64,000 bases of DNA from Pigmentiphaga litoralis (GTDB lineage Bacteria; Pseudomonadota; Gammaproteobacteria; Burkholderiales; Burkholderiaceae_B): positions 3,074,120 through 3,138,119 of the forward strand of contig NZ_BMXQ01000001.1 of assembly GCF_014651835.1 (NCBI RefSeq), given 5' to 3'. The notes under the pieces are model-generated. The model did no database searches and had not been told where the DNA came from. It saw only the letters and a list, made by a program, of their open reading frames with translations. Below, piece after piece: positions 9,427 to 21,584 of the stretch (position 1 is the first letter of the stretch; every line of letters starts with the position of its first letter). The position numbers were made by a program, and so were the translations under genes.

Positions 9427-11091
9427 TTGAAAATAAAAATCCTGCCTTTTGTGCTCATGGCCTTGAGTCCCAGTGCGTATGCCCAGCAACTCCCCAGCGC
9501 GGGCAGCCAGCTGCAGCAAATTCCCCCGGCTCCCATTCCGGAACGCGCCCCGCTCGCCCTCCCTCGCGAGCCCGCCACCCCGCAGGTCACGGCCACGCAG
9601 GACACGGCGAAAATCACGGTCAATGCCCTGACGATTACGGGTGCCCGTCTTTACCCCGAAAGCGAGCTTGTTGCGGTGGCAGGGTTTACGCCCGGTAGCC
9701 AGCTGACGCTGGGTGAATTGCGAGGCCTGGCCAGAAAAATTACCGAGCATTATCGCGATCGCGGTTATTTTGTCGCCCAGGCATATTTACCCGCCCAGGA
9801 AATCCGTAATGGCGTTGTCACCATTGCAGTAATGGAAGGTGAATACGGCAAGGTACAGGTGCGCAATCAGACCAATTTGTCGGATGGATTGATCGCCAGC
9901 CACCTTGAAGGAATCAACCCGGGCGACACCGTGGCCATTGCGCCGCTGGAAAACCGTTTGTTGCTGCTTTCCGATATACCGGGCGTCAATGTCAGTTCGA
10001 CCCTGACACCCGGCGCGTCAGTCGGCGCGTCTGACCTGATCGTCGACGTGCTGCCTGGCCAACGTGTCACCGGCAGCATCGACGCAGACAACGGCGGCAA
10101 CCGCTATACCGGCGAATACCGCCTTGGAGCCACCGTCAACCTGAACAACGCGGCCGGCCTGGGCGACGTCGCTTCGCTGCGGGTCCTGACGTCGGGTTCA
10201 GGCCTGAATTACATGCGCGGTTCCTACCAGATGCAGTTTGGCAAGGCGACGGCGGGCGTGGCCTACAGCTGGCTGGGCTATGAACTTGGCAAGGAATTCG
10301 CCAGCCTGGACGCGCATGGGAACGCACGCGTCGCAAGCATCTATGGCAGCTATCCGCTGATCCGCTCGCGCAACACCAATCTGTACGCCCTGCTTGGCTT
10401 TGACCATAAGACGTTTGAAGACCGGGTCGATGCGTTCAACAGCGTGACCGACAAAAAGGTGCAGGTGCTGATGGCCACCCTGCGCGGGGATCACCGCGAC
10501 AGCCTGGGTGGCGGCGGCTTCAACAGCTACGGCATCACGGGCTATGCCGGCAACGTCGACATCGACACGGCGTCGGTGCGCAACTTCGACGCGCAGACCG
10601 CCCGGACCAACGGCCACTTCACCAAGCTGGGCTTCAACGCCATGCGGCTGCAGCGCGTGACGAACACTGTCTCGCTGTATGCCGGCATCCGTGGCCAGCT
10701 GGCGCAAGACAACCTCGACGTCTCCGAGAAGATGGAACTTGGCGGGATGAACGGCGTGCGCGCCTACCCGACGGGCGAGGCCTATGCCGACCAGGGCTAT
10801 CTGGCGACGGTCGAAGCCCGGTGGCTCCTGCCGCGGGTGTCCGAACAGATGTTGGGCCAGATGCAGTTGATCGGCTTTATCGATACCGGCCGCGTGACCA
10901 CCAACAAGAACCCTTGGACGACGGGCGACAACCATCGCACCTTGAGCGGCGCTGGCGTCGGGCTGAACTGGCTGGCCACCAACAATTTCGTGATCAGGAC
11001 GTCATACGCCCGGAAGCTGGGCGGCGGAACGGCCACTTCAGCGCCTGATAAATCGGGCCGCTTCTGGGTGCAGGCCGTCAAATATTTTTGA
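9427..11091 (+). CDS. Two-partner secretion outer-membrane transporter (TpsB, FhaC/ShlB family)
   Basis: This is a 554-residue outer-membrane pore that exports its partner TpsA. After a signal peptide (MKIKILPFVLMALSPSAYA) and a proline-rich linker comes a POTRA domain (from ITVNALTITGARL to about GKVQVRNQT), then a second POTRA and the 16-strand barrel, with the barrel-lumen motif 'GEAYADQGYLATVEARW' and an aromatic C-terminal end (VQAVKYF). The start codon is TTG at 9427: the upstream ATGs (9401, 9408) are out of frame, and AAAGG lies about nine bases before it. The partner exoprotein starts 79 bases downstream. Confidence 0.93.
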   Translation: MKIKILPFVLMALSPSAYAQQLPSAGSQLQQIPPAPIPERAPLALPREPATPQVTATQDTAKITVNALTITGARLYPESELVAVAGFTPGSQLTLGELRGLARKITEHYRDRGYFVAQAYLPAQEIRNGVVTIAVMEGEYGKVQVRNQTNLSDGLIASHLEGINPGDTVAIAPLENRLLLLSDIPGVNVSSTLTPGASVGASDLIVDVLPGQRVTGSIDADNGGNRYTGEYRLGATVNLNNAAGLGDVASLRVLTSGSGLNYMRGSYQMQFGKATAGVAYSWLGYELGKEFASLDAHGNARVASIYGSYPLIRSRNTNLYALLGFDHKTFEDRVDAFNSVTDKKVQVLMATLRGDHRDSLGGGGFNSYGITGYAGNVDIDTASVRNFDAQTARTNGHFTKLGFNAMRLQRVTNTVSLYAGIRGQLAQDNLDVSEKMELGGMNGVRAYPTGEAYADQGYLATVEARWLLPRVSEQMLGQMQLIGFIDTGRVTTNKNPWTTGDNHRTLSGAGVGLNWLATNNFVIRTSYARKLGGGTATSAPDKSGRFWVQAVKYF

Positions 11092-11170
11092 CCCCCTGCC
11101 CCCTGGCAGCCGTGCTGCCGTGCCCGCGTAGTGTCCCCGCATTCCTGAAAAAAACATTTGAAAGATCGCC

Positions 11171-14581
<3,411 letters not shown>

Positions 14582-14639
14582 TATCCGCACACGTCACGAC
14601 CACCGTCCTCTGAGCAGCCGCCATGAACACCCCCGTTCG

Positions 14640-15365
14640 ATGTCAACGATGATGGGCAAGGGCGAGCTTGTCCTTTGTCTGCTGCTCAGTTGTCTTGCGG
14701 GTCAGTCCGCCGTTGGGGCAGAACCGGCTGCGCAGCAGCCGGACCTGGCGATCGGCAGCGCCAAAGAACCGAAGCGGGCCCAGTTCGGGCAGGAGCTTCC
14801 TTCCCAGGTGGCGCGGCACGTGGCCGACTGGGCAGTCGACTCCGGCGATCACGGCGGTATGCCTTTCGTGATCGTCGACAAAGTCGACGCAAAGGTTTTT
14901 GTTTTTGACGCAAAGGGGCAGTTGCGCGGGGCAGCCTCTGCCCTGCTGGGACTGGCCATCGGTGACGATGCCGTTCCAGGGATCGGCCAGCGGCCCCTGT
15001 CGAGTATCCGGCCCGAAGAACGCACCACGTCGGCCGGGCGCTTCGTCGCGTCGCTGGACCGCAACCTTCAGGGCAAGGAGATCCTGTGGGTGGACTACGA
15101 CACGGCGATATCCATGCATCCTGTCGTTGCGGGCAGCGTCAAGGAACGCAGGGCCGACCGCCTCTCGACCCCGAGTCCGAAAGACAACCGCATCTCGTAT
15201 GGTTGCATCAACGTACCGTTCAGCTTTTTCCTGAGCGTAGTCAGTCCGGCATTTACCGGGACCGACGGCATCGTCTATGTGCTGCCCGAAACGCGTTCGG
15301 CGCGCCAGGTTTTCGGCACCTATGACGTCGAGGAACACGCACGTGCGCGCAACGCCCCAGGCTAA
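14640..15365 (+). CDS. L,D-transpeptidase-like (YkuD-type) secreted protein
   Basis: The 241-residue product has a signal peptide (MSTMMGKGELVLCLLLSCLAGQSAVGA). Near the end, 'NRISYGCIN' carries Cys189. It resembles the catalytic [S/T]-H-G-C-x-N signature of L,D-transpeptidases, with Tyr in place of His before Gly-Cys; a His (ISMHPVV) lies about 30 residues upstream as in that family. Such enzymes cross-link peptidoglycan or attach proteins to it. The start is uncertain: ATGs at 14640, 14649 and 14652 are all in frame and none has a clear ribosome-binding site. It lies 58 bases after the exoprotein gene and 19 before the methyltransferase, so it probably belongs to the TPS operon. Confidence 0.68.
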   Translation: MSTMMGKGELVLCLLLSCLAGQSAVGAEPAAQQPDLAIGSAKEPKRAQFGQELPSQVARHVADWAVDSGDHGGMPFVIVDKVDAKVFVFDAKGQLRGAASALLGLAIGDDAVPGIGQRPLSSIRPEERTTSAGRFVASLDRNLQGKEILWVDYDTAISMHPVVAGSVKERRADRLSTPSPKDNRISYGCINVPFSFFLSVVSPAFTGTDGIVYVLPETRSARQVFGTYDVEEHARARNAPG

Positions 15366-15384
15366 TTATTGAAAGACCGTCCCG

Positions 15385-16161
15385 ATGAACGAACGAATAA
15401 AGTATGCGTCTTGCCCCTTATGCGAACGCCCGAACATCTTTCCGCACAAGACCGGAAATTGCTCGGCGCATGCGCTATACAACCCCGTGTTGAGTCCGAC
15501 CATCAACTGGTGCAAGTGCCTGGACTGCGGACATATCTTTACCGAGGGCTATTACACCGACGAAGCGTGCGGCATCCTGTTCGGCAAGACGCATGACAAC
15601 CAGCGGGCGGGCGTCGGGATCGAGCACAATCGGCTGATATCGTCCAGGATGATCGAGAAAGTCCTGCCGTATGCGGCCGAAGGCCGCTGGCTCGACGTGG
15701 GTTTTGGCAACTGCTCCTTGCTGTTCACCGCGCAAGAATACGGATTCCGACCTGTCGGGACGGATCTCCGCGTCGACAACGTCAGGATTGCGCAGGGCTT
15801 CGGAATCGAGGCCTACAGCCAGGACATCACCGACCTGGCACTGCACGACAAATGCGCGGTGGTGAGCATGGCAGACGTTCTGGAACATATTCCCTTTCCC
15901 AAGCCGTCACTGACCGCTGCCCATGCCTTGCTGGAGCCCGGCGGCATCCTGTTCATTTCCATGCCGAACCTGGAAAACATCTTCTGGGATGACCTGGACA
16001 AGCATGACGTCAATCCGTACTGGGGCGAGATCGAGCACTATCACAACTTCAGCCGGACACGGCTGTACGCCTTGCTGAAAGAGTGCGGCTTTACGCCCCT
16101 GCGATACGGCATCAGCGAGCGGTATCGGGTCTGCATGGAAGTCATTGCGCAGAAAACCTAG
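15385..16161 (+). CDS. Class I SAM-dependent methyltransferase with N-terminal zinc-binding motif
   Basis: The 258-residue protein has an N-terminal pair of CxxC motifs (C10/C13 and C45/C48), likely a small zinc ribbon, then a Rossmann methyltransferase domain with the SAM-binding motif WLDVGFGNC (102-110), an acidic motif II (VGTDLRV) and the post-motif 'VSMADVLEHIPFP'. This layout is typical of methyltransferases in surface-sugar or glycoprotein gene sets. The substrate is unknown. The ATG at 15385 follows the previous stop by 19 bases and precedes a glycosyltransferase by 19, implying cotranscription. Confidence 0.85.
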   Translation: MNERIKYASCPLCERPNIFPHKTGNCSAHALYNPVLSPTINWCKCLDCGHIFTEGYYTDEACGILFGKTHDNQRAGVGIEHNRLISSRMIEKVLPYAAEGRWLDVGFGNCSLLFTAQEYGFRPVGTDLRVDNVRIAQGFGIEAYSQDITDLALHDKCAVVSMADVLEHIPFPKPSLTAAHALLEPGGILFISMPNLENIFWDDLDKHDVNPYWGEIEHYHNFSRTRLYALLKECGFTPLRYGISERYRVCMEVIAQKT

Positions 16162-16180
16162 CAGACACGAGATACCGTCC

Positions 16181-17296
16181 ATGAAGAACCCCACGCTGTG
16201 TCTGTGCATGATTGTCAAGAACGAAGCCCACATCATTCTTGAAACGCTGAACAGCATCAAACAGCACCTGGACTACTGGGTCATCTGCGATACCGGTTCC
16301 ACCGACAACACGGTAGAACTGATCCGCGACTTTTTCAGATCCGAGAATATTCCAGGTGAGATCCACTCTGAACAGTGGGTGGACTTCGGCCACAACCGAA
16401 GCCGCGCCTTTGCCCTGGCCAGGCACAAGGCGGACTACCTGCTGGTCATCGATGCGGACGATGTCCTGGTCGGCGACCTGAACCTCGACACGCTCACGGC
16501 AGATTCCTATTCGCTTCGTTATGGCACCGACTTCACGTATTGGCGCAGCCAGATCTTCAAGGCGAGCGAAACGTGGATCTACAAGGGCGTGCTCCACGAA
16601 TACGCGGTATGCCTTTCACAGGCCGCGCCAAGCAGCGGTTTCATCGAAGGGGATTACCACATCCTGTCCCGCAGGATGGGCGCCCGAAGTCTGATCGATC
16701 CGGCGGCCAAATACGCCAATGACGCCAGCGTGCTGGAACGGGCGCTGGAGCACGAGACCGATCCCGGCCTTGCCACGCGATACCTTTTCTACATCGCGCA
16801 AAGCCATCGCGACTGCGGCAATCACGAACTGGCCATCGCCTGGTATGAAAAACGAATCGATGCCGGAGGCTGGGTCGAAGAGGTGTGGAGCTCGAAATAC
16901 GAAACGGGCCTGCTCTTTGAAAAGCTAGGCGATTTTCGCAGCGCAAAGCAGTCCTATCTGGATGCGTTCGAATACCGGCCCACCCGTGCCGAATCGCTCT
17001 ACAGCCTGGGCAAGATGTGCAACGTCAGATCGGAATTTTTCCAGGCGTATCTGTTCCTGGAAAACGCCGCCAACATTCCCACCACCAAAGATCTGCTGTT
17101 CGTGCTGAAAGAGGCCTACGACTATCAGATCGCATTCGAGCTTTCGATCAGCGCCTATTGGGTCGGCAATTACCCGCTGTGCATCAAGCTGTGCGAGCGG
17201 CTCATCGCCATGAAAGACCGGCTGCCCACCGAGGTCTATCGGCAGACGCTCAAGAACATGGCGTTCGGCGTTGAGAAGCTCCTGGCAGCGGTGTAA
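16181..17296 (+). CDS. Family 2 glycosyltransferase with C-terminal TPR-like helices
   Basis: The 371-residue protein begins directly with a GT-A fold: 'TLCLCMIVKNEAHII', the nucleotide-binding DTGSTDN (37-43) and the metal-binding DADD (91-94). From about residue 190 it is helical with TPR-like pairs ('ATRYLFYIAQSHRDCGNHELAIAWYEKRI'). No signal peptide or membrane segment is seen, so it acts in the cytoplasm. TPR-containing GT2 enzymes often modify proteins or peptides. ATG 16181 is the start because the fold begins there. It is the last gene of the TPS cluster, and a bidirectional terminator follows at once. The acceptor is unknown; the Thr-rich collagen-like region four genes upstream is an attractive guess. 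Confidence 0.87.
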   Translation: MKNPTLCLCMIVKNEAHIILETLNSIKQHLDYWVICDTGSTDNTVELIRDFFRSENIPGEIHSEQWVDFGHNRSRAFALARHKADYLLVIDADDVLVGDLNLDTLTADSYSLRYGTDFTYWRSQIFKASETWIYKGVLHEYAVCLSQAAPSSGFIEGDYHILSRRMGARSLIDPAAKYANDASVLERALEHETDPGLATRYLFYIAQSHRDCGNHELAIAWYEKRIDAGGWVEEVWSSKYETGLLFEKLGDFRSAKQSYLDAFEYRPTRAESLYSLGKMCNVRSEFFQAYLFLENAANIPTTKDLLFVLKEAYDYQIAFELSISAYWVGNYPLCIKLCERLIAMKDRLPTEVYRQTLKNMAFGVEKLLAAV

Positions 17297-17313
17297 GGCG
17301 CCCATGGCGCCTT
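17295..17313. terminator. Bidirectional intrinsic terminator
   Basis: A perfect eight-base stem AAGGCGCC / GGCGCCTT with a CAT loop lies between the convergent glycosyltransferase and PAS-GGDEF-EAL genes, starting inside the glycosyltransferase stop codon. The A and T ends would serve both directions. It closes the TPS cluster. Confidence 0.65.
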
Positions 17314-17329
17314 GCGGACGACCGCCGGG

Positions 17330-19744
17330 TCAGGCTGCGGTGCTCACGGCATAGCGGTCGATCAAGCCTATCGTGTCGAAGGCAGGCTTGGGCGGGCTGA
17401 CCAGATAGCCCTGAATGTCCCAACAGCCTTCGGCCTGCAGCACCTTGAGCTGTTCAGCGGTCTCCACGCCCTCGGCCAGTACCGACATCCCGAGCGACTT
17501 GCCCAGGCTGATCACTGCCCGCACGATGGACACCGAGTCCTGTTCGGACAATCGTTGAATGAACGACTGATCGATCTTGATCTTGTCGAACGGAAATTTC
17601 TGCAGGTAGCTCAGCGACGAATAACCCGTGCCAAAGTCGTCCATCGAAATGCTGACCCCGAGCTTCCGAAGTTCATGCAGGGTGGCCAGGACGGACACAT
17701 TGTCCTGCAGCAACAGCGATTCGGTGATCTCCAGTTCAAGGCGCTCGGGCGCCAGCCCCGACAATCTGAGCGCGCTTGCCACATCCCCCACCAGATCGTG
17801 ATTGCGGAACTGAATCGAAGACAGATTGACGGCGATCTTGACCGTCTCTGGCCAACCCGCCGCTTCGCGGCACGCCTGGTGCAGCACCCAACGGCCGATA
17901 TTTTTGATGAGTCCCAGTTCTTCGGCCAGCGGAATGAACTCCAGCGGCGAGACGATTCCACGTTGCGGATGATTCCATCGCAGCAATGCCTCGAAGCCGG
18001 AAATCTCATGCTGCGCCGTGTTCACCAGCGGCTGGTAGAACAGCTCGAGCTGGCCCCGTTCCAATGCCACCCTCAAGGCAACTTCAAGACTGCGCCGAGC
18101 CTGATGCAGGGCGTCCATCTCGGCCTCGAAAAACCGATAGGTGCCCCGACCTTCGGACTTGGCCCGATACAGCGCAAGGTCGGCACTCTTCAGAAAGATG
18201 TCCGCGGCAATGGCGCCGTGAGGGTTGGCGACATCGTCCAGGGTGGCAATCCCCACGCTTGCACCGATCTGTATCAGCTGCGAATCGATGTCGAACGGTT
18301 CATTCAACGCCTCGACGATGCGATTGGCCAAGGCGCGGGTGTCGGCCAGTTGCAGCACTTCTTTCTGGATCACGGCAAACTCGTCCCCGCCCAATCGCGC
18401 GACCAGGTCGGTATCCTGCGTACAGCTGCGCAAACGCTCGGCAACGACTTGCAGCAAGGCATCGCCCATCGGATGTCCCAGCGAATCGTTGACGTTCTTG
18501 AAACCATCCAGATCCAGGCTCAGAACAGCCAGCCCTTTTTCCTGCGGTTGCTGGCGAAGCGTCTGTTCCATGTGCTCGCGGAACAGAACCCGGTTGGGCA
18601 GGCCGGTCAGGGCATCGTGGCGAGCCATGTGGGCAAGCTTGACTTCGATCTTGCGCCGTTCGGTGATGTCTTCATACGTGGCCACCCAACCGCCCGTCGC
18701 GATGTCCTGGCGCGATACGGCGATGACGCGTCCGTCCGACAGATCATGCGACAGCGCGGTCCCCGGGCTGCCACTGAGCAGTGGCTTCAATTCCGGATCC
18801 GTCGTGATCTCATGGGCCAGCAGGCCCAGTTCGGGCACGCCAAACATCTCGGCAAACCGTCGATTGAAAACAATCAGACGGTGGGACGCATCGAACAAGC
18901 AGAGGCCCTGCGTCATGTTGTTCAACGCTGCCTGGAAACGATCGTTCTGAACCGCCAGCTCGCCTGCGTGCGCCGTCACCTGTCTTGCCATCAAACCATT
19001 GATTCGCGTCAGGTTCGCGGCAATGCTCGACTGCATGGTGGCAAGGGACGACAGCAACTTGCCGGCTTCACCGCGGCTTCGGGTGTCGATATGGTTGTCG
19101 AGCTGGCCGCTCGCGATCGACGTTGCGATGCGCACTGCATTGCGGATGGCCGGAACGATAGACCGACTGAGCAGGTAGGTAATGGCCAGAGCAACCAGGA
19201 CGGATGCGCCGATCGCTATCCATGTCTGGCGTGCGGACTCCGCGATAAGCTTTCCGACGCTTCTTCGGTACCGGAATCCGTCCCCCGCATAGATCTCTAC
19301 AAGCGTGTCGAATTCAGTTTGCAGTTCGTCCAGATCCGCAAGCGACAGGTTCGCTCCCTGCGCCGGGCTCGACAGCCGTTCGACACGTTGACGAAGCCTG
19401 AGCGCAGCGTCTTTGGCTGCCGGCGACATGGCCCTATCTCCTGCCACCTTCAAGTCGGCAAGGACTTCGTCGATCGCCGGCGTGAACGACGATGCGTTTC
19501 CATTGAGCGCCAGCACCTGGCGCCCGGTTGACGCTTCCAGCGCTTGTTGCATGAACGACGTCTTGACCGCAATCAGGCCATTTTGCGAGGCACGCAAGTA
19601 GCTGACGGCCATGAACGTTTCGTCGTAGATCTGCGTTGCGATCGATCCCAGCTCCTGCTGCGATCGCTGCATGAAACTGCCGAGCAGCAGCGTGATCAGC
19701 GTGAGGCTCAGGCACCCCACAAGAATTTTCAGACGGATCGACAC
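17330..19744 (-). CDS. Membrane c-di-GMP protein: sensor-HAMP-PAS-GGDEF-EAL
   Basis: This is an 804-residue inner-membrane signalling protein. It has TM1 at about 8-26, a helical periplasmic sensor to about 175, TM2 at 178-198, a HAMP-like segment, and a PAS domain (GLCLFDASHRLIVFNRRFAEMFG). The GGDEF domain has an intact LGGDEF but no RxxD inhibitory site (QDTD instead). The EAL domain keeps all signature parts: EALLRW, ITES, DDFGTG, KIDQSFI and AEGVET. It could make or break c-di-GMP; an intact EAL suggests at least phosphodiesterase activity. It is transcribed alone, towards the shared terminator. The signal it senses is unknown. Confidence 0.92.
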   Translation of the reverse strand: MSIRLKILVGCLSLTLITLLLGSFMQRSQQELGSIATQIYDETFMAVSYLRASQNGLIAVKTSFMQQALEASTGRQVLALNGNASSFTPAIDEVLADLKVAGDRAMSPAAKDAALRLRQRVERLSSPAQGANLSLADLDELQTEFDTLVEIYAGDGFRYRRSVGKLIAESARQTWIAIGASVLVALAITYLLSRSIVPAIRNAVRIATSIASGQLDNHIDTRSRGEAGKLLSSLATMQSSIAANLTRINGLMARQVTAHAGELAVQNDRFQAALNNMTQGLCLFDASHRLIVFNRRFAEMFGVPELGLLAHEITTDPELKPLLSGSPGTALSHDLSDGRVIAVSRQDIATGGWVATYEDITERRKIEVKLAHMARHDALTGLPNRVLFREHMEQTLRQQPQEKGLAVLSLDLDGFKNVNDSLGHPMGDALLQVVAERLRSCTQDTDLVARLGGDEFAVIQKEVLQLADTRALANRIVEALNEPFDIDSQLIQIGASVGIATLDDVANPHGAIAADIFLKSADLALYRAKSEGRGTYRFFEAEMDALHQARRSLEVALRVALERGQLELFYQPLVNTAQHEISGFEALLRWNHPQRGIVSPLEFIPLAEELGLIKNIGRWVLHQACREAAGWPETVKIAVNLSSIQFRNHDLVGDVASALRLSGLAPERLELEITESLLLQDNVSVLATLHELRKLGVSISMDDFGTGYSSLSYLQKFPFDKIKIDQSFIQRLSEQDSVSIVRAVISLGKSLGMSVLAEGVETAEQLKVLQAEGCWDIQGYLVSPPKPAFDTIGLIDRYAVSTAA

Positions 19745-19782
19745 GATGGATCTTCCCGATGCCCGCAGGCGCTAACGGCCGT

Positions 19783-20166
19783 TCAACGCTTCGTGGCAGC
19801 AGGCTTGCCGACGCTGACGTGAAGAATCATTCTTGGGTGGATGCCGCAGCGAACGTCGTACTCGCCCGGATACGGAAACTTGACGTCGACGACCTCGCCT
19901 GGCGCCTGTTCATCGGAATCGAAAGTAAATCCCGGCGACGACGCATAAATCTGATGCAGGAATTCGTCTTCGTTGGTGAACCTGACGGTATCGCCCGCAG
20001 CAATTGCGACCCTGGCTTTGGCAAACTCGCGGTTTTTCTGTACGACCGTGACCTGTTGCGCCGCGCCCACCGAACCGATCGAGACCACAGCAGCCATCAG
20101 CAACACGACGCGTTTGCCCGACACGTGCGTCCGCAGTTCAACACCTGGCTTTTGACGTGCCATCAT
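19783..20166 (-). CDS. Periplasmic cupredoxin (plastocyanin-like copper protein)
   Basis: The product is 127 residues: signal peptide (VVLLMAAVVSIGSVGA), then a single cupredoxin domain with the four type-1 copper ligands in canonical order: H71 (FLHQIY), C107, H110 and M113 (RCGIHPRM). Such proteins carry electrons in the periplasm. The start codon overlaps the stop of the catalase-family gene (ATGA), so the two are translationally coupled. That suggests the cupredoxin works with, or supplies electrons to, the haem enzyme. This pairing is inference. Confidence 0.87.
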   Translation of the reverse strand: MMARQKPGVELRTHVSGKRVVLLMAAVVSIGSVGAAQQVTVVQKNREFAKARVAIAAGDTVRFTNEDEFLHQIYASSPGFTFDSDEQAPGEVVDVKFPYPGEYDVRCGIHPRMILHVSVGKPAATKR

Positions 20167-21212
20167 TTGTCCCCACCTTCGGCACCAGGCGCGTGGCGAC
20201 GCGCATACGACACGCGATAGGCCCGGTTTCGGGCGACCAGCATGGGATCGGCGGAGGGCGAAATGCCACCGACCAGACTCAGCGGGGTAAATAGCATGGA
20301 GCGTTGTCTGGCGGCCCCGTCTGGCGCGATGCGGTTCAATGTGAACGTCCCGGCGTGCACCATTACACGGTCGTCGGGCCAGATCACCGTGCCGTCTGTC
20401 GTCGAATCGCCCGGCCGCGCAATCTGCACCATCAGCCTGAACCGCGCAGGCTCAAGTTTGAGCCGGTGTTGAAATTCCTGCGCAAGGTAGTCAGGGGGAT
20501 TCCCTGCCGCCTGGGCTGCGGTGTAGTAAGCGGTGCCCGCCACGGGCTCGATTCGGTAGCGCCCGTAATGACTGACGCCCGCCTCGCTCGTAAAGCGGAA
20601 AGCGTTCACGCCAAAATACGATTCACGCGCATAGCTGTGGGGCGCCAGATTCGGCGCTGCCGCGAAAGCCTGCGCCGCCGGGTGCGTGTGCAGGAAACGT
20701 TGGATCTCTGCCGGATCGGGCGAGCCCAGCGCACGCAGAAATTTCACAAAATCTTCCGGTGTCGCAACGGGGAACCCATTGTAGGAATGCGCCACGATGT
20801 CGGTATCACCGCCATCGGGCAACAGGAATTTGATCGACATGCCCCGAGGGTTGCTCATGGCGTCGTTATCCGCGACCGATGGCAGCCCGGCAAAATTCGA
20901 GAACCGCACGACCACCGGAATCGCGGAACCCTTGAAGTGAATGGCGCGGCTCAGCAAAGCGGCCGCTTCCGTCGGCACGAAGGTGCCCTCGACAAGAAGC
21001 CCTTTCGCGTGAACCGCACGCGCGCCTTGATGGGGACCCCGAAACAAGTTGTCGAAGGCGTCCACCGTCTGCGCCGCGACCACTGAAGCACTGGCCTGCG
21101 GGCCTGCCCGAGCGGCTTCATGGGCGGCTTCATGGGCGGACGATCCGGCAGCGGTCGACAGCGCAAGCAGGAATGCGGCACCGCGTACGCGGCGGGATAA
21201 AAGGTCGCTCAT
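20163..21212 (-). CDS. Periplasmic catalase-family peroxidase (SrpA-like)
   Basis: The 349-residue protein is of the short catalase family ('catalase-related peroxidase'). Visible family features are VHAKG (distal His), VVVRFSNFAGLPSVADND, NPRGMSIKF, and HYGRYRIEP. A signal peptide (MSDLLSRRVRGAAFLLALSTAAGSSA) sends it to the periplasm. I chose the ATG at 21212 because the signal starts there; a GTG at 21287 would add 25 residues that do not look like a signal. Likely role: reduction of peroxides with an unknown electron donor. The four-base overlap with the cupredoxin gene suggests that donor. Confidence 0.82.
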   Translation of the reverse strand: MSDLLSRRVRGAAFLLALSTAAGSSAHEAAHEAARAGPQASASVVAAQTVDAFDNLFRGPHQGARAVHAKGLLVEGTFVPTEAAALLSRAIHFKGSAIPVVVRFSNFAGLPSVADNDAMSNPRGMSIKFLLPDGGDTDIVAHSYNGFPVATPEDFVKFLRALGSPDPAEIQRFLHTHPAAQAFAAAPNLAPHSYARESYFGVNAFRFTSEAGVSHYGRYRIEPVAGTAYYTAAQAAGNPPDYLAQEFQHRLKLEPARFRLMVQIARPGDSTTDGTVIWPDDRVMVHAGTFTLNRIAPDGAARQRSMLFTPLSLVGGISPSADPMLVARNRAYRVSYARRHAPGAEGGDK

Positions 21213-21584
21213 TTTTTTGATTTGCACAGAAGCCAGTTCCCAGCCGCCTATGAACTGTCGGGCCCGGCGATGGATGGATTTGTTCACCTCGACCCGTTCC
21301 GACCGGAGACGGCATCGCGTTTCAGTGGGCGTCAGGCCTGCCTTCTGAAAGTCTCATTCCCGTCTACGGCCAAACCGGAACGAAGCTGAGGCCAAGTCGG
21401 TAACTCTTTGTGTTGCCGCGTCAACACTCCAGCGCCACCGCGAAAAGCGCCCTGCCGTTTGACAATGAAGGGTTCCGACACGTCGCCGTGCCTGGCGACT
21501 CCGGCGCAGAGGACGTTGGCCCGGCACGACAACATGGCGCGCCACCGGTTGTGACTTCGGCAGGTTCGGGTACCGTGGTGAACC
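21213..21584. other. Divergent intergenic region, no gene seen
   Basis: About 370 bases separate the leftward catalase gene and the rightward diguanylate cyclase gene. Only shadow frames are present. Promoters for both should lie here; I see no clear consensus boxes or palindromes. Confidence 0.4.

Noticed and set aside
17312-19531. 739-codon plus-strand frame
   Set aside because: Shadow of the PAS-GGDEF-EAL gene on the other strand, whose catalytic motifs are complete.
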